Shown here: one piece after another, positions 34,779-46,917 of the stretch
Position numbering within the stretch: the stretch's first letter is position 1
Layout: each line of letters begins with the position of its first letter
From: Glebionis coronaria
Lineage: Eukaryota > Streptophyta > Magnoliopsida > Asterales > Asteraceae
Length of the DNA: 64,000 nt
Assembly: GCA_025667525.1 (NCBI GenBank)
Contig: CM046874.1
Location: forward strand, 427,884,400-427,948,399
Direction of reading: 5' to 3'
Translations under genes and position numbers: made by a program
Notes under the pieces: generated by a model
Told to the model about the DNA's origin: nothing
Seen by the model: the letters and a program-made list of their open reading frames with translations, nothing else
Databases searched by the model: none

Positions 34779-36691
34779 AGGTCATAAACCTTGGTCATTT
34801 AGGAAATTTATAGAGATTACTAATATCGCCATAAATGAGTCTTGAACGTGTAATAGTAGTCCTTTTCCTTCATGTTGTGATCTTTGAGCCTTTGTCGTTA
34901 TCTTTCGACTTTGTCTTTTTGATCTTGAGATCTTCAAATCATCCTTGACTTGTCTTTGCCAACTTGCGATCTTGTGTCTTCATCCACATGCTCACACTAT
35001 TAATTGTTGAGTATATCTTCAGGCATGAGTATGTGGTTTTGAATATTTGACTTTGCTCAGTACACCGTGACGCCACCTTCTCGAGACAAAACATAGACAC
35101 GGACTGAATGGCTTTGACATTCGTCCTAAATCGGTAGCGTTTTACCTCCGGTCGGTGAAGACCGTTATACGATATTAAATACCGTACCTGTGATCAGGTA
35201 GATTCAATTAAGAATCTCCTTGACAGGGTTTCGCGGCTGTACTAGCCGTTCTCTTTACTCGACCGTCTCAAAGCAAGACTGTGAACATAAAGAGTTAATC
35301 AATTGGATATATATCCACTTGATTAAAGTCGTCAATTCAAATTCCTGGAACAAGTTTGATTCTTAAAGAATCTTACCATTATTTCTTTCCAGTTGACACA
35401 ACCTTGATCCATAAAGAATCTCGCAAGTCACCTACCGTAGCGCTGTTTGATGTTGACGCTAAAAGGATTTCCATTCGTCACTGTGAATATTAATGAATAT
35501 CACTCTGAATGTTCTTGCAAGACCATAAAGATATTGTGTAGAAACCTGAAACGAGTTTGAATCAATTCAGAATCAAACCACTGTTGCTTTTCAGTTTTAC
35601 ATATGTTTAATTCATAAAGAATCTTGCATATGACCTACCACAGTGCTGTTTGATGTTAACACTGGAAGGATTTCCACTCGTCATTGTGAATACTAAGTAG
35701 TATCACTCTAAGTGTTCTAGCAATATCGCAAGGATATGGCGTAGGAATCTATTGTTCATCATCTGTGTGTCCTAACAAGATTTGATTGATCTCAAGGCTC
35801 TAGACTCGATATGTGCACTTTTAGTGGTTGGAGGCTAGAGCAAATGACAACTATTCAATATCAACTATCTCGAAGTGAGAAAGTCAATAGAAGTCATGTT
35901 TTTCTCCGTGACAATAAAACAAACTTCTTTTGAGAGAAGCCTGAGTAGATAGGAAAGGGTTGTGCATACATCACTGGGTCCATGATGAGTTTGTCTTCAT
36001 GATGAGTTGACCCGGTTTCTGCCTAAGTTGTATGGAGGGCTTCTTTCTTTAGACCCTTTATCCTTACATTTCTTTTTCATTCTTCAACCCCTTCAATACT
36101 TATCAAGACATCATTACTATCACCTTGTTGTGATTGTTCCAGTGCTAGCATCAGTACTTAGTCGGCATTTAGATACGTTCACATTCTACTCCATCTTTCC
36201 TAAGGACTTCTAATAATCTATTGGATTGTCCCTGGGAAGATCCCTCCGGTTCTGGTTGGATCATAGGACTTAAACCTAACCACCCTTTTGACACCAATAA
36301 CGTCGTGAATTAAAGATGTTGTGGGTATTTGATCGTAACCATGAAAACCACTTTAAATTCTAACAAAGTGTTTGAAAAACATTTAACACCTTGCTAGTTT
36401 TGTCGTTTCAGAAATGCTCCCCCTTCACATGTGCATAGATAATCAAAAGTGTTTCGCACATGTAGGTAAGAGTTAAAGTGCTTGAGTCTTATATTAAATC
36501 ACATTTTAATCACATTTTCTCCCCTATCTCTAATATATAAAATCTTTTGATATTAGAGATACCAAATTTGGTTAAAATATATTTTGAAAAATAGTCTTGA
36601 AGATCTTTGGGAGAAAGATGTGTCAATCTATGCATGAAGTTGAAATGCTCCCCCTCAAAAATTGATCCAATTGAATTGTCATTGTGAGGAT
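34779..36691 (-). other. E1 3' non-coding region, distal part
   Basis: No gene is supported. It contains a diverged tandem pair of about 201 bp (35344-35544 and 35545-35745). Purine-rich words on the minus strand, such as the reverse of GCTCCCCCTC near 36413 and 36645, resemble extra polypurine tracts. It ends at the AGGAT target duplication of D1 (36687-36691). Confidence 0.6.
35344..35745. repeat. Tandem pair of about 201 bp in the E1 3' region
   Basis: Both units read CCTGxAACxAGTTTGA, CATAAAGAATCT, CCTACC, GCTGTTTGATGTT, GGATTTCCA, CACTCT and GTGTTCT or ATGTTCT in the same order, with many substitutions. An old duplication. Confidence 0.7.
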
Positions 36692-37207
36692 TGTTGATCC
36701 CAAACTTAGATCGATTTAGCTTTATGTATACGAGATTAGATCAAGTTATACACGTAGAGAAACCTTTATATATGTATAAAGTAATCTAAGTGTTATGCGG
36801 AATTAACACTTAAACAAGAACACACAAAGATGTAAACAAACTTTCACTTGATTTAATATAACGAACTTGCTTACAATGTAAGTGTTTAACGTATGAAAAC
36901 TTATATTGAACAATAACCTAAAGGTCTTCTTTTATAGACATAAGAAGCCTTGTACAAGAGTCTACGTATCAAATATTCTAGGTAAAGATAATTATAGAAA
37001 ATACAATGTTGAACTTATCTTTACTAGAAACAAACTAGAAACAATATACGCGTAGACTAAATCTTTCCATCAGTGCTTGTCTTCAATGTATCAACGCTTG
37101 ACTTCTTCTTATCAACACTTGATCTGTCAGCGTTTGTTTTCTTCCTATCAACGCTTGTTTTCCTCTTGTCAGCGCTCAAGTGGACTGGCTATATTTTATT
37201 CCAAACA
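36692..37207 (-). repeat. D1 3' LTR (left), 516 bp
   Basis: Direct repeat of 46918-47430 with few differences, starting TGTTGATCCC and ending AAACA. It contains about five ~21 bp minisatellite units at 37066-37180 (TATCAACGCTTG / TGTCAGCGTTTG). The extra ORF stop lies inside it at 37176. Confidence 0.93.
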
Positions 37208-40200
37208 ATCCTCCCCTAAACTTGATATCTACTCTAGTAATCAAGTTTTTGAATAAAGAACTAGGAGTAATCTTACAACACTTATCACATTGGTAATAAA
37301 TATGTCTGATCAAATCTTTGGCCACGTCACTTGAATAATCAATCTCCAGCTGTGTTGTCTTCATCTTCTCCAAGACTTCCTTAGACATGGAATACTGACC
37401 ATCTACAAGAAGATACTCAGCAAACTTTGTAGAACTCAAATAATAAACACCAGCAGCTGAATACAAACGCCATTGAAGACCACTGAGGTCATCTTCAAGA
37501 TCCTTCCAAACAGCAGGATCTTCATCTCTTGGTCCACACATTCTCTTGAATGTTGACCACAGTTTTATTGCATTGACTGAAGTAGGAGCTTCAGTCTCAT
37601 ACTTGGCCTCTAACAACCTCCAAAGGTCTACCAAATCTTCTCTATCAAAACTTGCAAACAAAGATATAAGTGCAGTAAAAGTGTGAACCTCTTTCCCATA
37701 CCTGCCAATCTTCCAAAACCCACATTCATCTTCTTCATAACTTATAATAGGGTTTCTGGAATCAAGAGGTAACACTTGTACCATATCTGAAGCTTCCAAT
37801 GGTGAGAGCTTGATGCTCCTTTTTATAACAGCTTCACTAGGCACCAATCTATTCATATCTGTAGGAAACTCAAGAGGGAATCCCTTCTTCAAAGGTCTGG
37901 GAACAATCATTGCCTTCTTAAGCTCCATCTCTTCTACAAGTTATTCTTTCCTTTCATCAGAAAGAAGTCTTAGAGTGTTTTCTTCCTGCACTCTTGCCCA
38001 AATGGGATAAGCTTTGAACTCCAACTCTTCAAAGGATAATCCTATCAATTTCTTGTAGGTCCATCCTGTTTCATGGCATCTGTGTAGCATGTAGTATAGC
38101 TCCCTTCTATCCCTTTTCAACATTGAGAGAATATTTCTACCTCTGTGTTTTAGAGTTACCTTGCACTCCTTTTGTACTCTTAGAAGAATCTCCAAACCCC
38201 ATATCTGGTCTGAAATAGTCAAATCTGGATTCTCCATACACCTATCTTCCCAAGCATGTTACATATGAACAACTTCTGGCATGTCAAAATCTACTTGCAA
38301 TTTCAACTCATTCAACTTCTCTCTTACCAACTCATCACCATACTCAAGTCTTTCTAGTTTTTCTATAATCATCACACTTGAGTCTGAACTGGCTTCATCA
38401 CTTCCTTCTTGTTCTTCTGAAGTGACAACAAAAGGTGATTCACCAACCTTCTTTCTTTCTTGTTCTACAATTTGTGCAGCCAACCTTCTATCAAACTCAA
38501 CCTGTGTTGCATCCTTTGGAACTTCTACTTCTACCATTTTTCCTTTACCCTTATCTAATGGATCAATGGTGGGTAAGGATGATGGTAATACCTATGAAGA
38601 AACTTCTTTGATGATGGATGATGACTGGAATACATCAACCTCATCTACAGGTCTGTCAACGCTCAAATTTGCTTTGTCAGCGCCCAATTTACTCAGTCAG
38701 CGCTTGATATATCAGCGTTCAAATTTTGCTTGTCAACGCCCAAATTACCTGTCTCAGCGCCTCTTGTAATTTCTTCCAACATAGCTGTAAAAGATAAGTT
38801 TAAGTTTGTAGGAGTAACTAAAGACGTATCAAAACCTGTCTGTTTCTTCAACTCAGTAAGGGCTTCAGCAACACCCAAAGATTCTTCATCATATGAACCT
38901 TTTCCACTCATATCAAATGGCTCTGTAGCAGCTTCATGTGAGCCTTTATCACTCAAACTAACAGGCTCTGTAGCAGCTTCCTCCCCTTTGTAAGAATCCT
39001 CCTCTGATAAAAGGACCCTTGTCTGTCTTCTCCTTGACTCAGTTGTTTCCAAAATAACAATCATATCCCTCAATTGCTTGAGTTTAAGGCCTTGTGTACT
39101 GACTGTTTATACCAAGTCTGCATTTTGCTTTTGCAAGCTAATGCAGACAGCCGTCAATTCCATTAAGGTCATTGGTTCCAATTTGCTCTCCTCTAAAATG
39201 GGTATTTGACCTCCCAAGTTAGATTCATGGGGCATGGATGAGGTCTTAAAGATGTTAGGACTGTCTTGGCCAACATCTAAGCCAGAACCAATAGTCCCAG
39301 CCTCATCCATAGCACCAACCACACTTGTGGTGGTGGTTCTCTCTACTACATGGCTAGGACCACTAGAGCATAACACTCCAGTAGTCCTTTGGCGTTTTTG
39401 CAACCTATATTGTGGTGGGGTAGAAGATGATGTGGATTGGGTGGATGTGGGTTGGTTAAGGGGTGTTTGGGTCTGTGAAGGATTGGTGTCAACGTTTGGA
39501 TTAGGTGTATCAAAGCCAACATTTAATGTGGCATCGTCAAAAGGTTCTTGGTCAATTTGCATGTGTTTTAGTGAAGGTAAAGGTTCTGGTATTGGGTCAA
39601 GTTAGGGTTGTGGGTCTGGTTGGGGTTGTGCTGCTTCAATGGCAGCAATCATAGTTGGGGTGAGGGGTAAGTCACGATGAGGGGGTGAGTTCATCTTTGT
39701 GAAAATAACTTTCTTTTGCACAGGGATCTCATAAAAATCATCATGATCCCTTGTGCAATAATTTTGCACATCAAAAACCATTTGTAAAAATCTGGGATAA
39801 GCTAATGTCATCTTATTCCCTTTGTTTTTACACATGCCCTCAAAAATCATTTTTGAATAATTAAATTTTTGCCCAGTAGCAATGCACACAATAGCAATAG
39901 CAATGGATCTATTAATCTCATTGTGTGCAGTACACTTGGGACTCAAACATTGTAAGAGGACATGTATTAGGTACTTCCAGGCTGGGGGAAACTCCTGTTT
40001 ATGATATTTGTTTAACGTTCCATCATAAGGGAAAGGATAACCCAAAGCCCTTAGTCCTTGTTCTATTTCATGAATGGGGAGGGTGGTTATACCATCTGCA
40101 TCATCAAGATGCAAAGCCTGGCGAACCAAGGCTTCAGTAACCACCCATGTGCGCCCATGAACAATAGATGATAATGTAGTCACATTATTAACTGTTGAGG

Positions 40201-40408
40201 AACTTACAGTGTTCCAAAACTGTTTAATATGTGTGACAGATATGAGAGGAGCATGAGAAAGAGTATACCTAAGTGGGGATGCATTCAAATACGCCACCAT
40301 CTGTGTGTATTGGGGAAACAGAGTATCATCAGCGTCCAAATATGCTATCATGTTGTGTTGACTCCTGAATCCCAATACCAAATCACTTGGTTAAAATTTT
40401 GGTGCCAT
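37176..40408 (-). pseudogene. D1 extra ORF downstream of pol (Copia aORF), about 1,070 codons, broken
   Basis: A third gene in the position where SIRE/Maximus-type elements carry an env-like or additional ORF. ATG at 40408 (MAPKF). The N-terminal module (to about 39740) has NMIAYLDADD, IKQFWNTVSSSTVNNV, PPAWKYLIHVLLQCLSPK and AIVCIATGQKFNYSKMIFEG. The middle is P/S/T-rich, then acidic and coiled. The C-terminal module (37928-37240) has DREDLVDLWRLLEAKYE, AAGVYYLSSTKFAEYLLVDG and an IYYQCDKC end. Both modules resemble, from memory, a protein common in Asteraceae Copia elements; its function is unknown. I see no signal peptide or membrane segment, so it is not an obvious envelope. Lesions: stops at 40393, 39604, 39109, 38261 and 37943, and a frameshift between 38695 and 38537. 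The frame passes through the polypurine tract into the LTR. Confidence 0.8.
37208..37221 (-). other. D1 polypurine tract
   Basis: The minus strand reads AGTTTAGGGGAGGAT directly before the LTR. It is also translated as part of the extra ORF. Confidence 0.8.
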
Positions 40409-41661
40409 TGATGAAAGCTGTTTGAATGATTGAGAAAGATGAAGTATAGGAGAAAAATTTGTTAGACATGAATGATAGGTACCCTGTTTAAAAATAGGAG
40501 CCGAATATATAGGAGAGAAATATGCATGTGATTGGTCAAAAATGAGGCAACTATTTTCAAAATACAATCATGAAAATATTGAAAAGAAAATAAGTTATCT
40601 CATGCATTAATAGAAAGTTATCTGCTCCCAAAATTACGGCCCAAAAATTTGTCAAAAAGTAACAACTAGGTAGGTCCCATTGATTGTCAACGGTCAAAAA
40701 TAACCCATCAACGCCCAACTGCTATATTCTTGTCAACGTTTGCCAAATCCATGTCAGCGTCTAAATTGGTCACAACAACGCTTGGAAAAATACTTGTCAG
40801 CGTCAAAAAATAAAAATATTAAAAAAAAATGAAAAAGGACCTTAACAAAGTAATTTATCCTAGTGAAGATAACCTATAAGTTGATAATTATTATAGGGCG
40901 GCAAGCACTGTCCAGTTATGCACACTTGCTTATGCAAGATAGACATAACAGTCCTCTAGTGTCCCTTGCTAACCAAAACTCTTAACAACTAAGTTATCTC
41001 ATAAAATTCCTTGTTACTCCCAGGTAAAACCCATCATAAAATCATTCCCAAGTCTCCCAACAGACCACAACCAATTCTAGGCCAAAAATGTCTTGGCAGC
41101 ATGCATAGTATATCAACTTTGCATGCTATAGTGTCTCATGATTTAGTAAAACTAACTTATACTCACATGTGGACACAATCTAGAATTGTGATAAGAGTAT
41201 CATAAGGATACCCAAAAGTCATAAAGGTTCCTAAAACCTCCCCTTAAACTGTGATACATATGTTGCCAAAAATATGCATGAACATAAAAATTTTATGTCA
41301 AGATAGGAATAGAAAATTCCAACTATCATCCATAAATAAAAACATGCTCAAACGATTCTCCAAGGATCCATAAGCAACTCTGTATCCAATGGTATAGTGC
41401 TAACACCACCTGCACATTTAGATTAAAAACCACAAAACTAACATTGTTGCTGACAACGTCCCGATAACACTTGTCAGCGTTAAGGAAACCTTTGTCAGCG
41501 TTAGACAAATATATTGCTGACAACGTCACAATAACACTTATCAGCGTTAAGGCAACCTTTGTCAGTATTAGAAAAATATAGTGGAAAATCTAAATTCTCA
41601 AAAAGACCAATAACAATGCATTATCCTGTACATACTTTTACAAAAGACCCCAAAACACATA
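40409..41661 (-). other. D1 spacer between pol and the extra ORF
   Basis: Non-coding. It may hold the promoter or splice site for the extra ORF, but none is clear. It carries two clusters of the D1 minisatellite: 40687-40805 and 41440-41575. The latter holds a 70-75 bp direct repeat, GCTGACAACGTC..TCAGCGTTAAGG, twice. Confidence 0.65.
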
Positions 41662-43680
41662 TTATGTGAGATTGATCATTCCAATACTTGTTACCAAGTA
41701 TTGAAACCTTCCAGCATCAAAAGGTTTAGTTAATAAATCAGACACATTTTCTTCTGTGTCAACCCTATCTGGTTGTATTAAACCCTTTTCAAAACAATCC
41801 CTTATAAAATGATGTCGTATTTCTATGTGTTTAGTTTTAGAATGATGTACAGGATTCTTAATAATGCATAAAGTGTTGTTATTGTCAACAAATATCTTGG
41901 TATGCATGAAATTATACCCATAATCCAACAGCTGGTTTTGAATCCATAAGACTTGTCCACAACAAGCAGCTGCAACTACATACTCTGCTTCAGTTGTAGA
42001 ATTGGCCACCACTGTTTGTTTCTTGCATTGCCAAGATATTAATCTACTCCCAAGAAACTGACATCCACTCGTTGTGGATTTTCTATCAAACTTATCACCT
42101 CCATAGTCACTGTCTGAATATGCAATAAGCTCCAAAGGTGAATCTTTTGGGTACCATAAGCCAAGATTGGGATAACATCTAAGGTACCTAAAGATTCTCT
42201 TGACAGCATAAAGGTGACATTCTTTGGGAGTCACTTGATGGCGTGCACAAGCACACACAGCAAACATGATGTCAGGTCTGGAGGCTGTGAGATACATCAA
42301 TGAACCAATCATTGATCTATAGTACCTGACATCCACATCTTTTCCATCGCCAACCTTTCCCCAAGGGTGTTCTCTATCCATAGGAGTAGTAGCCCTCTTT
42401 TCATGTAGAGAAAAGCCAAACTTCTTCAAGATCTCTGCTACATACTTATCCTGGGAGATGAAAATACCATGTTCTTTCTGCTGAACTTGTAACCCTAGAA
42501 AGAAGTTCATCTCCCCCATTGCACTCATCTTAAATTTGTCTGTCATAAGCTTGGAAAAGTCTTCACTCATCTTTGGATTTGTGGATCCAAAGATGATATC
42601 ATCAACATAGACCTGAACAAGTAGAACATCCTTACTAGCCTTCTTGGTAAACAATGTCTGGTCTATGGTGCCCCTTTTGAATCCATTGTCCACCAAATAA
42701 GTGGATAATGTGCCATACCATGCTCTTGGGGCTTGATGGAGTACATACATAGCCTTTTTGACTCTATACACCTTGTCTGGATTCTCTGGATCTTCAAAAC
42801 CAGGAGGCTGCATCACATACACCTCCTCAACAATTGTTCCATAAAGGAAGGCACTCTTTACATCCATTTGATAGACAGTGAAGCCCATGCAGGAAGCATA
42901 GGCTATAAATATCCTTATAGCTTCAATCCTTGCAACTGGTGCAAAGACCTCCTCATAGTCTATCCCTTCCTCTTGTGTATATCCCTGAGCTACGAAACGT
43001 TCATTGTATCTGACCACAATGCCTCTTTCATCTCTTTTGTTTCTTAGAACCCATCATGTCCCTATAGGTCTGACATATCTGGGACAATCAACCAGCTCCC
43101 AAACATCCTGAATTGCAAATTGGTGAAGCTCATCCTGCATTGCTTCCACCCAACTTGGTTCCTTGAGAGCATCAAAGATCTTCTTGGGTTCCTGTTGTGA
43201 CAGAAAACAGGCATACAAACATGCTTGAACAAGAGGGGTATCAACCTTCTTGTGTATATTGGTAATGAATCCACCAAGATTCTGATGAGATCTTCTAGTC
43301 TGAACAGGAGTCATAACATCCCCAATAATTTGTGATGGGGGATGATTCTTCATAGTAGAAGTGAGAACTCCTCCTTCAAAAAGTCTGTTGTCTTCAATCT
43401 CATTATCCATGTTGCCAATATCTTCTTCAGACTCTCTTTCATCAATAGTAGGATGAACCTCTTCATGTAAATTGGAAGGTTCACCTTGTTCAAAATTACA
43501 ATAGAAAAGATGCTCAAAAGTGTTGTCAACGCCTGAACCTTGGTTGTCAGCGTTTGGGTTATCAACGCCTAAAATGGTGTTGTCAACGTTTGAGCCATCA
43601 ACGCCTGAAGTTGTCCTGTCAGTGCCATATTTGCCTTTGTCAGCGCCTGAAGGACCATGCATGTTGTTAACTGGTGGCAC
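41662..43680 (-). CDS. D1 reverse transcriptase and RNase H
   Basis: Copia-type [43 protein letters not shown] and catalytic [11 protein letters not shown]. Then [24 protein letters not shown] and [13 protein letters not shown]. RNase [46 protein letters not shown] and [16 protein letters not shown]. The part before RT (43680-43200) is a low-complexity linker rich in VDN/ADN repeats. One in-frame TGA (43054-43056) interrupts PIGT*WVLRNK; otherwise the frame is open to 41662. Upstream, where integrase should be, it joins almost directly to a protease relic. Confidence 0.9.
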
Positions 43681-43775
43681 TTGGGAACCACCATTATCCT
43701 TTCCAGCACCAGCAGCAGCAAAAGCATCTGTCCATATGGGGATAGTGACATACTCTTGTATGGGAGATGACTTTT

Positions 43776-44051
43776 CTACTGGTGATCCAACCTCTTCATT
43801 AACATGTGTACCAGAAACACGTTTTCAAAACACAAGTTCTTGGTGAGAATAGTTCCTTTGCCTATGATAGTTCCATATCCGCTTCCAAAGTAAACCTTAT
43901 CACCATTCTTAATGGGAGTGAAGTTAGTAAGATAATCTTCCTTCCCAGTCATGTGCCTGGAGCATCCACTCTCCCAATATCCATAATCATTGACCTGTTT
44001 TTGAATGCCCTGCACATAAAGAAAACAAGTTAGTTTTCTTTGGGAACCCAA
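43776..44051 (-). pseudogene. D1 protease relic
   Basis: DYGYWESGCSRHMTGKEDYL matches the Copia protease motif in which D-S-G is normal; here it is E-S-G, a likely inactivating change. After KNLCFENV the frame breaks and the sequence passes within a few codons into the pre-RT linker. GAG-pre-integrase, zinc finger and integrase core (about 1.5 kb in relatives) are missing. Confidence 0.75.
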
Positions 44052-44218
44052 GCCTTGGCAGACTTGGATTCATCTGGTTGTTCAACAAGAACAGACTTAG
44101 TTCTCATAACAACCCCTTTTCATCCCTTTTTGGATGAAATACCCAGTTAACCCCAATAGGTTTTGTAATGACCTTTGAAATGTAATTAAATATGTTGCAG
44201 GTCACAGAAATCCCATTA

Positions 44219-46820
44219 TCATATCGGGTTTTGATCTTGCTTAGGTCTCCATGTCAAGCTTGAAGAAGCTTTAGACCCCTTACTCTGTGGTTGCAAATAT
44301 TTAGGTCTGGTCACGTTTCTGTCAGCGTTGGATTTGGTCTTGTCAACGCTGAAATTACCCTTGTCAGCGTTGAACCTAAGGTTTGCTACAGAAACCCATT
44401 GCCTATTAGACCAAGTATTGGTCTTTTGAAATGGTCTTTGTCCATGAGTGTTAGACCCTATAGTGAAGAAAGGGGCTGGTCTAACAACTTGTGGACTTTG
44501 CTCCATACAAGTTTTGGGTCTGACAACGTTTGACTTTTTTAACAGCGTTGACCTTGGAAGCGTTGACACACTTATATGCTAAATGTGAAAAGCTACCACA
44601 AGTGTAACAGGCTTTTCTAGACACAACCCTAGGTCTAGAAGAGAAGAAGCCTTTTCCATCATTACTAACTTGGCTTTTAGGTAACCTAGTATTCCTATAC
44701 ATTTCTGCATACTTGATGCTAGGTTTTCTAACAGTGTTTGAGCCAAGGTCAACAGTCTTACCAGTGATTGAGTTTGTTACCTTAATAGGGGTTGACTCAT
44801 TTAGACTTTCACATAACAATCCATCTTTAACAAATAAGGAAGGGTTGGCTTTCTTCCATTCATTCAAGTCAGTAAACTTTTGTCTATACTCTTCAACTGG
44901 GGTAATGACTCTTGGTGGAGGAATAAATTCCTCCTCTTGGAGTTCTGGTAAACTAGTCCAAGATAAGTCCTTTCTTTGGACACCATAGAAGTCTCCAGCT
45001 GGTGGTGGAACCACAGTATAGTCTTTCATCCTAATCCCAGTCATGTCCTTAGGATCCCTTTGTTTATGAACACATTCTCCTAGGGTTTGTGTGGCCTTAT
45101 CAAATCTCTGAATTTTAAGGTCAACATTATCCGTATTCTTGATAGCCTCATCTAACTTAGCCAGTAGTTCACTATTAACCCTTTCCATGATGTTTCTAAC
45201 ATCATTACTAGCATCTAACTCATGTTTTAAGATATTTATTTTATCTTTTAAGTCAAATTCCATTTTCTTGTACTCAGAAACTGTCTTCTCAGTTTGAGTG
45301 AGAGAAATTTGATAGTTAGACAATTTGCATCTCTTAGTACTCACATCATCTAACAATCTTAAAATCTCTTTGTTAAGTTTTTTAGTATTTAACCTACAAC
45401 CCTTACTACAAAAAGCATCATCGTATACCTCATTAACTGATGAAGAGGAGGAGTGTGCCATGAGAGCATATTGAACATGCTCTTCTTCTTCTATCTCAGC
45501 AACCAAAGCTTTATCCTCTTCCTCATCCTTAGCCAAATAGCTCCAGTCCCATCCAACACCATCAATTTCTTGCACTGCTACCATGGCCTTAGGATCCTGA
45601 GCCTTAACAACTTGACTTGAGGGTTTGCCAGCATCAGATCTTCTTGGAGATCTGCATTCCCTCATGAAGTGCCCCATACGATGACAATTGTAGCACTCAA
45701 CCTTGGATTTATCAAATCCAGCAGTGTCCTTTGCATTAAAGGTCATCTTCTTCTTAAACCTTCTATTCCACCTGTTTGCTCTTATTCTAGCAAGAGCCAT
45801 GTTCCACTTAATATCCATCTACTCCAAGTGCTCATCACTTATTTGCTCAAGGTCCTCATATGAAATCACTGAACAATTGGGCAAAGAAGCAATATATGCA
45901 CACATAGTATCTAGATCCAAACCAGCAGGCTTAACTCTTGGTGAGTAAATTTTGTATGTGTCAGCGTCTGAAAATGAGGCGTTGACAAGACATGATCCAG
46001 CGTTGACACATGTTGATCCAGTAACTGGATGCATGTATGAGTCCTTCTGATTAAATTGACCTTTACTATATGAGAAGAAAGCCATGTTACTGTTGGTAGA
46101 CTTACTTCCATGCTCCAAAAGAGTTTCATTTTCCAACAGCCTCAGTTTGTTGTAGATATCATCAAAAGTAGAACTTTTGTGAGTGTTATTGGCAAGTATA
46201 GATCTTGCCTCAATCTTCCACGCATCACCAAGGCTTTTAAGAAAAGTGGCAATAGTGTCAACATCACCAACTTGTGTCCCCATGAAGGACAGCTTGCTCG
46301 TAATGTCAAGTAGTCTGCTTCTAACACTGCTAAGCTTCTCATTAGGTTGAGCGTTGAAAACAGCATACTCATGCATGAGTTGCTTCTTCTTCTCTTCCTT
46401 AGTATCATCATTGTCACCATATGCAACTTCAAGAGCTGCCCAAAGGTATTTTGCAGATTCATAACCTCTGTATTTATGCTGGTTCTCTTGTCCCAAAGAG
46501 AGTTTCAGAATGTTTAGGGTTTTCATATCAACCCTTTTCTTTGCTATGTCTTTAGCAGACACAGCTCTACCATCATCAGGTTTTTCCTTCTTATCTGCTT
46601 CTGAACATCCAGCAACAGCTGATCTTGCAGCAATGGCATTAGCAATCTTTTGAGCTTTATTGAATGTGTTTACATATTCAATAATCTCCCAGAGAGCGTA
46701 GTCATAGATCCCCAGATATTGCTCAAAGTTGAATTTCCACGGCTCAAAGTTGGTTGCATCAAGCATGGGAATCTTGATGTTTGGTAAAGATGATGAGGAG
46801 GTTACTTCTGGATTTGACAT
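44219..46820 (-). pseudogene. D1 gag, with one stop and one frameshift
   Basis: The start MSNPEVTSSSSLPNIKIP is followed by the Copia Gag fold: FEPWKFNFEQYL, KYLWAALEVAYGD, LMHEYAVFNAQPNEKLSSVRSRL and FLKSLGDAWKIEAR. TAG at 45819-45821 interrupts it (EHLE*MDIKWN). A CCHC knuckle (CYNCHRMGHFMREC) follows, then a long coiled coil (KINILKHELDASNDVRNIMER), PPPAGDFYGV and a second cysteine cluster (CYTCGSFSHLAYKC). A shift in the T run near 44532 moves the frame to 44569-44219, rich in NADK/SVDK motifs. Gag packages the RNA into particles. Confidence 0.88.
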
Positions 46821-46903
46821 GATGTTTTTAGGGTTTGGTGAAAATTAGGGTTTTGGGGATTTTAGGGTTCTTGTGTTCTTTAAGATCAAAAGTTTCTCAA
46901 CAA

Positions 46904-46915
46904 GCTCTGATACCA
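46904..46915 (-). other. D1 primer-binding site, perfect initiator-Met type
   Basis: The minus strand reads TGGTATCAGAGC two bases after the 5' LTR. Confidence 0.92.
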
Positions 46916-46917
46916 CT

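Noticed and set aside
38281..38769. 162-codon plus-strand open frame rich in Ser/Leu
   Set aside because: Antisense to the D1 extra ORF; its S/L-rich composition is what the reverse of an acidic E/K-rich region gives.
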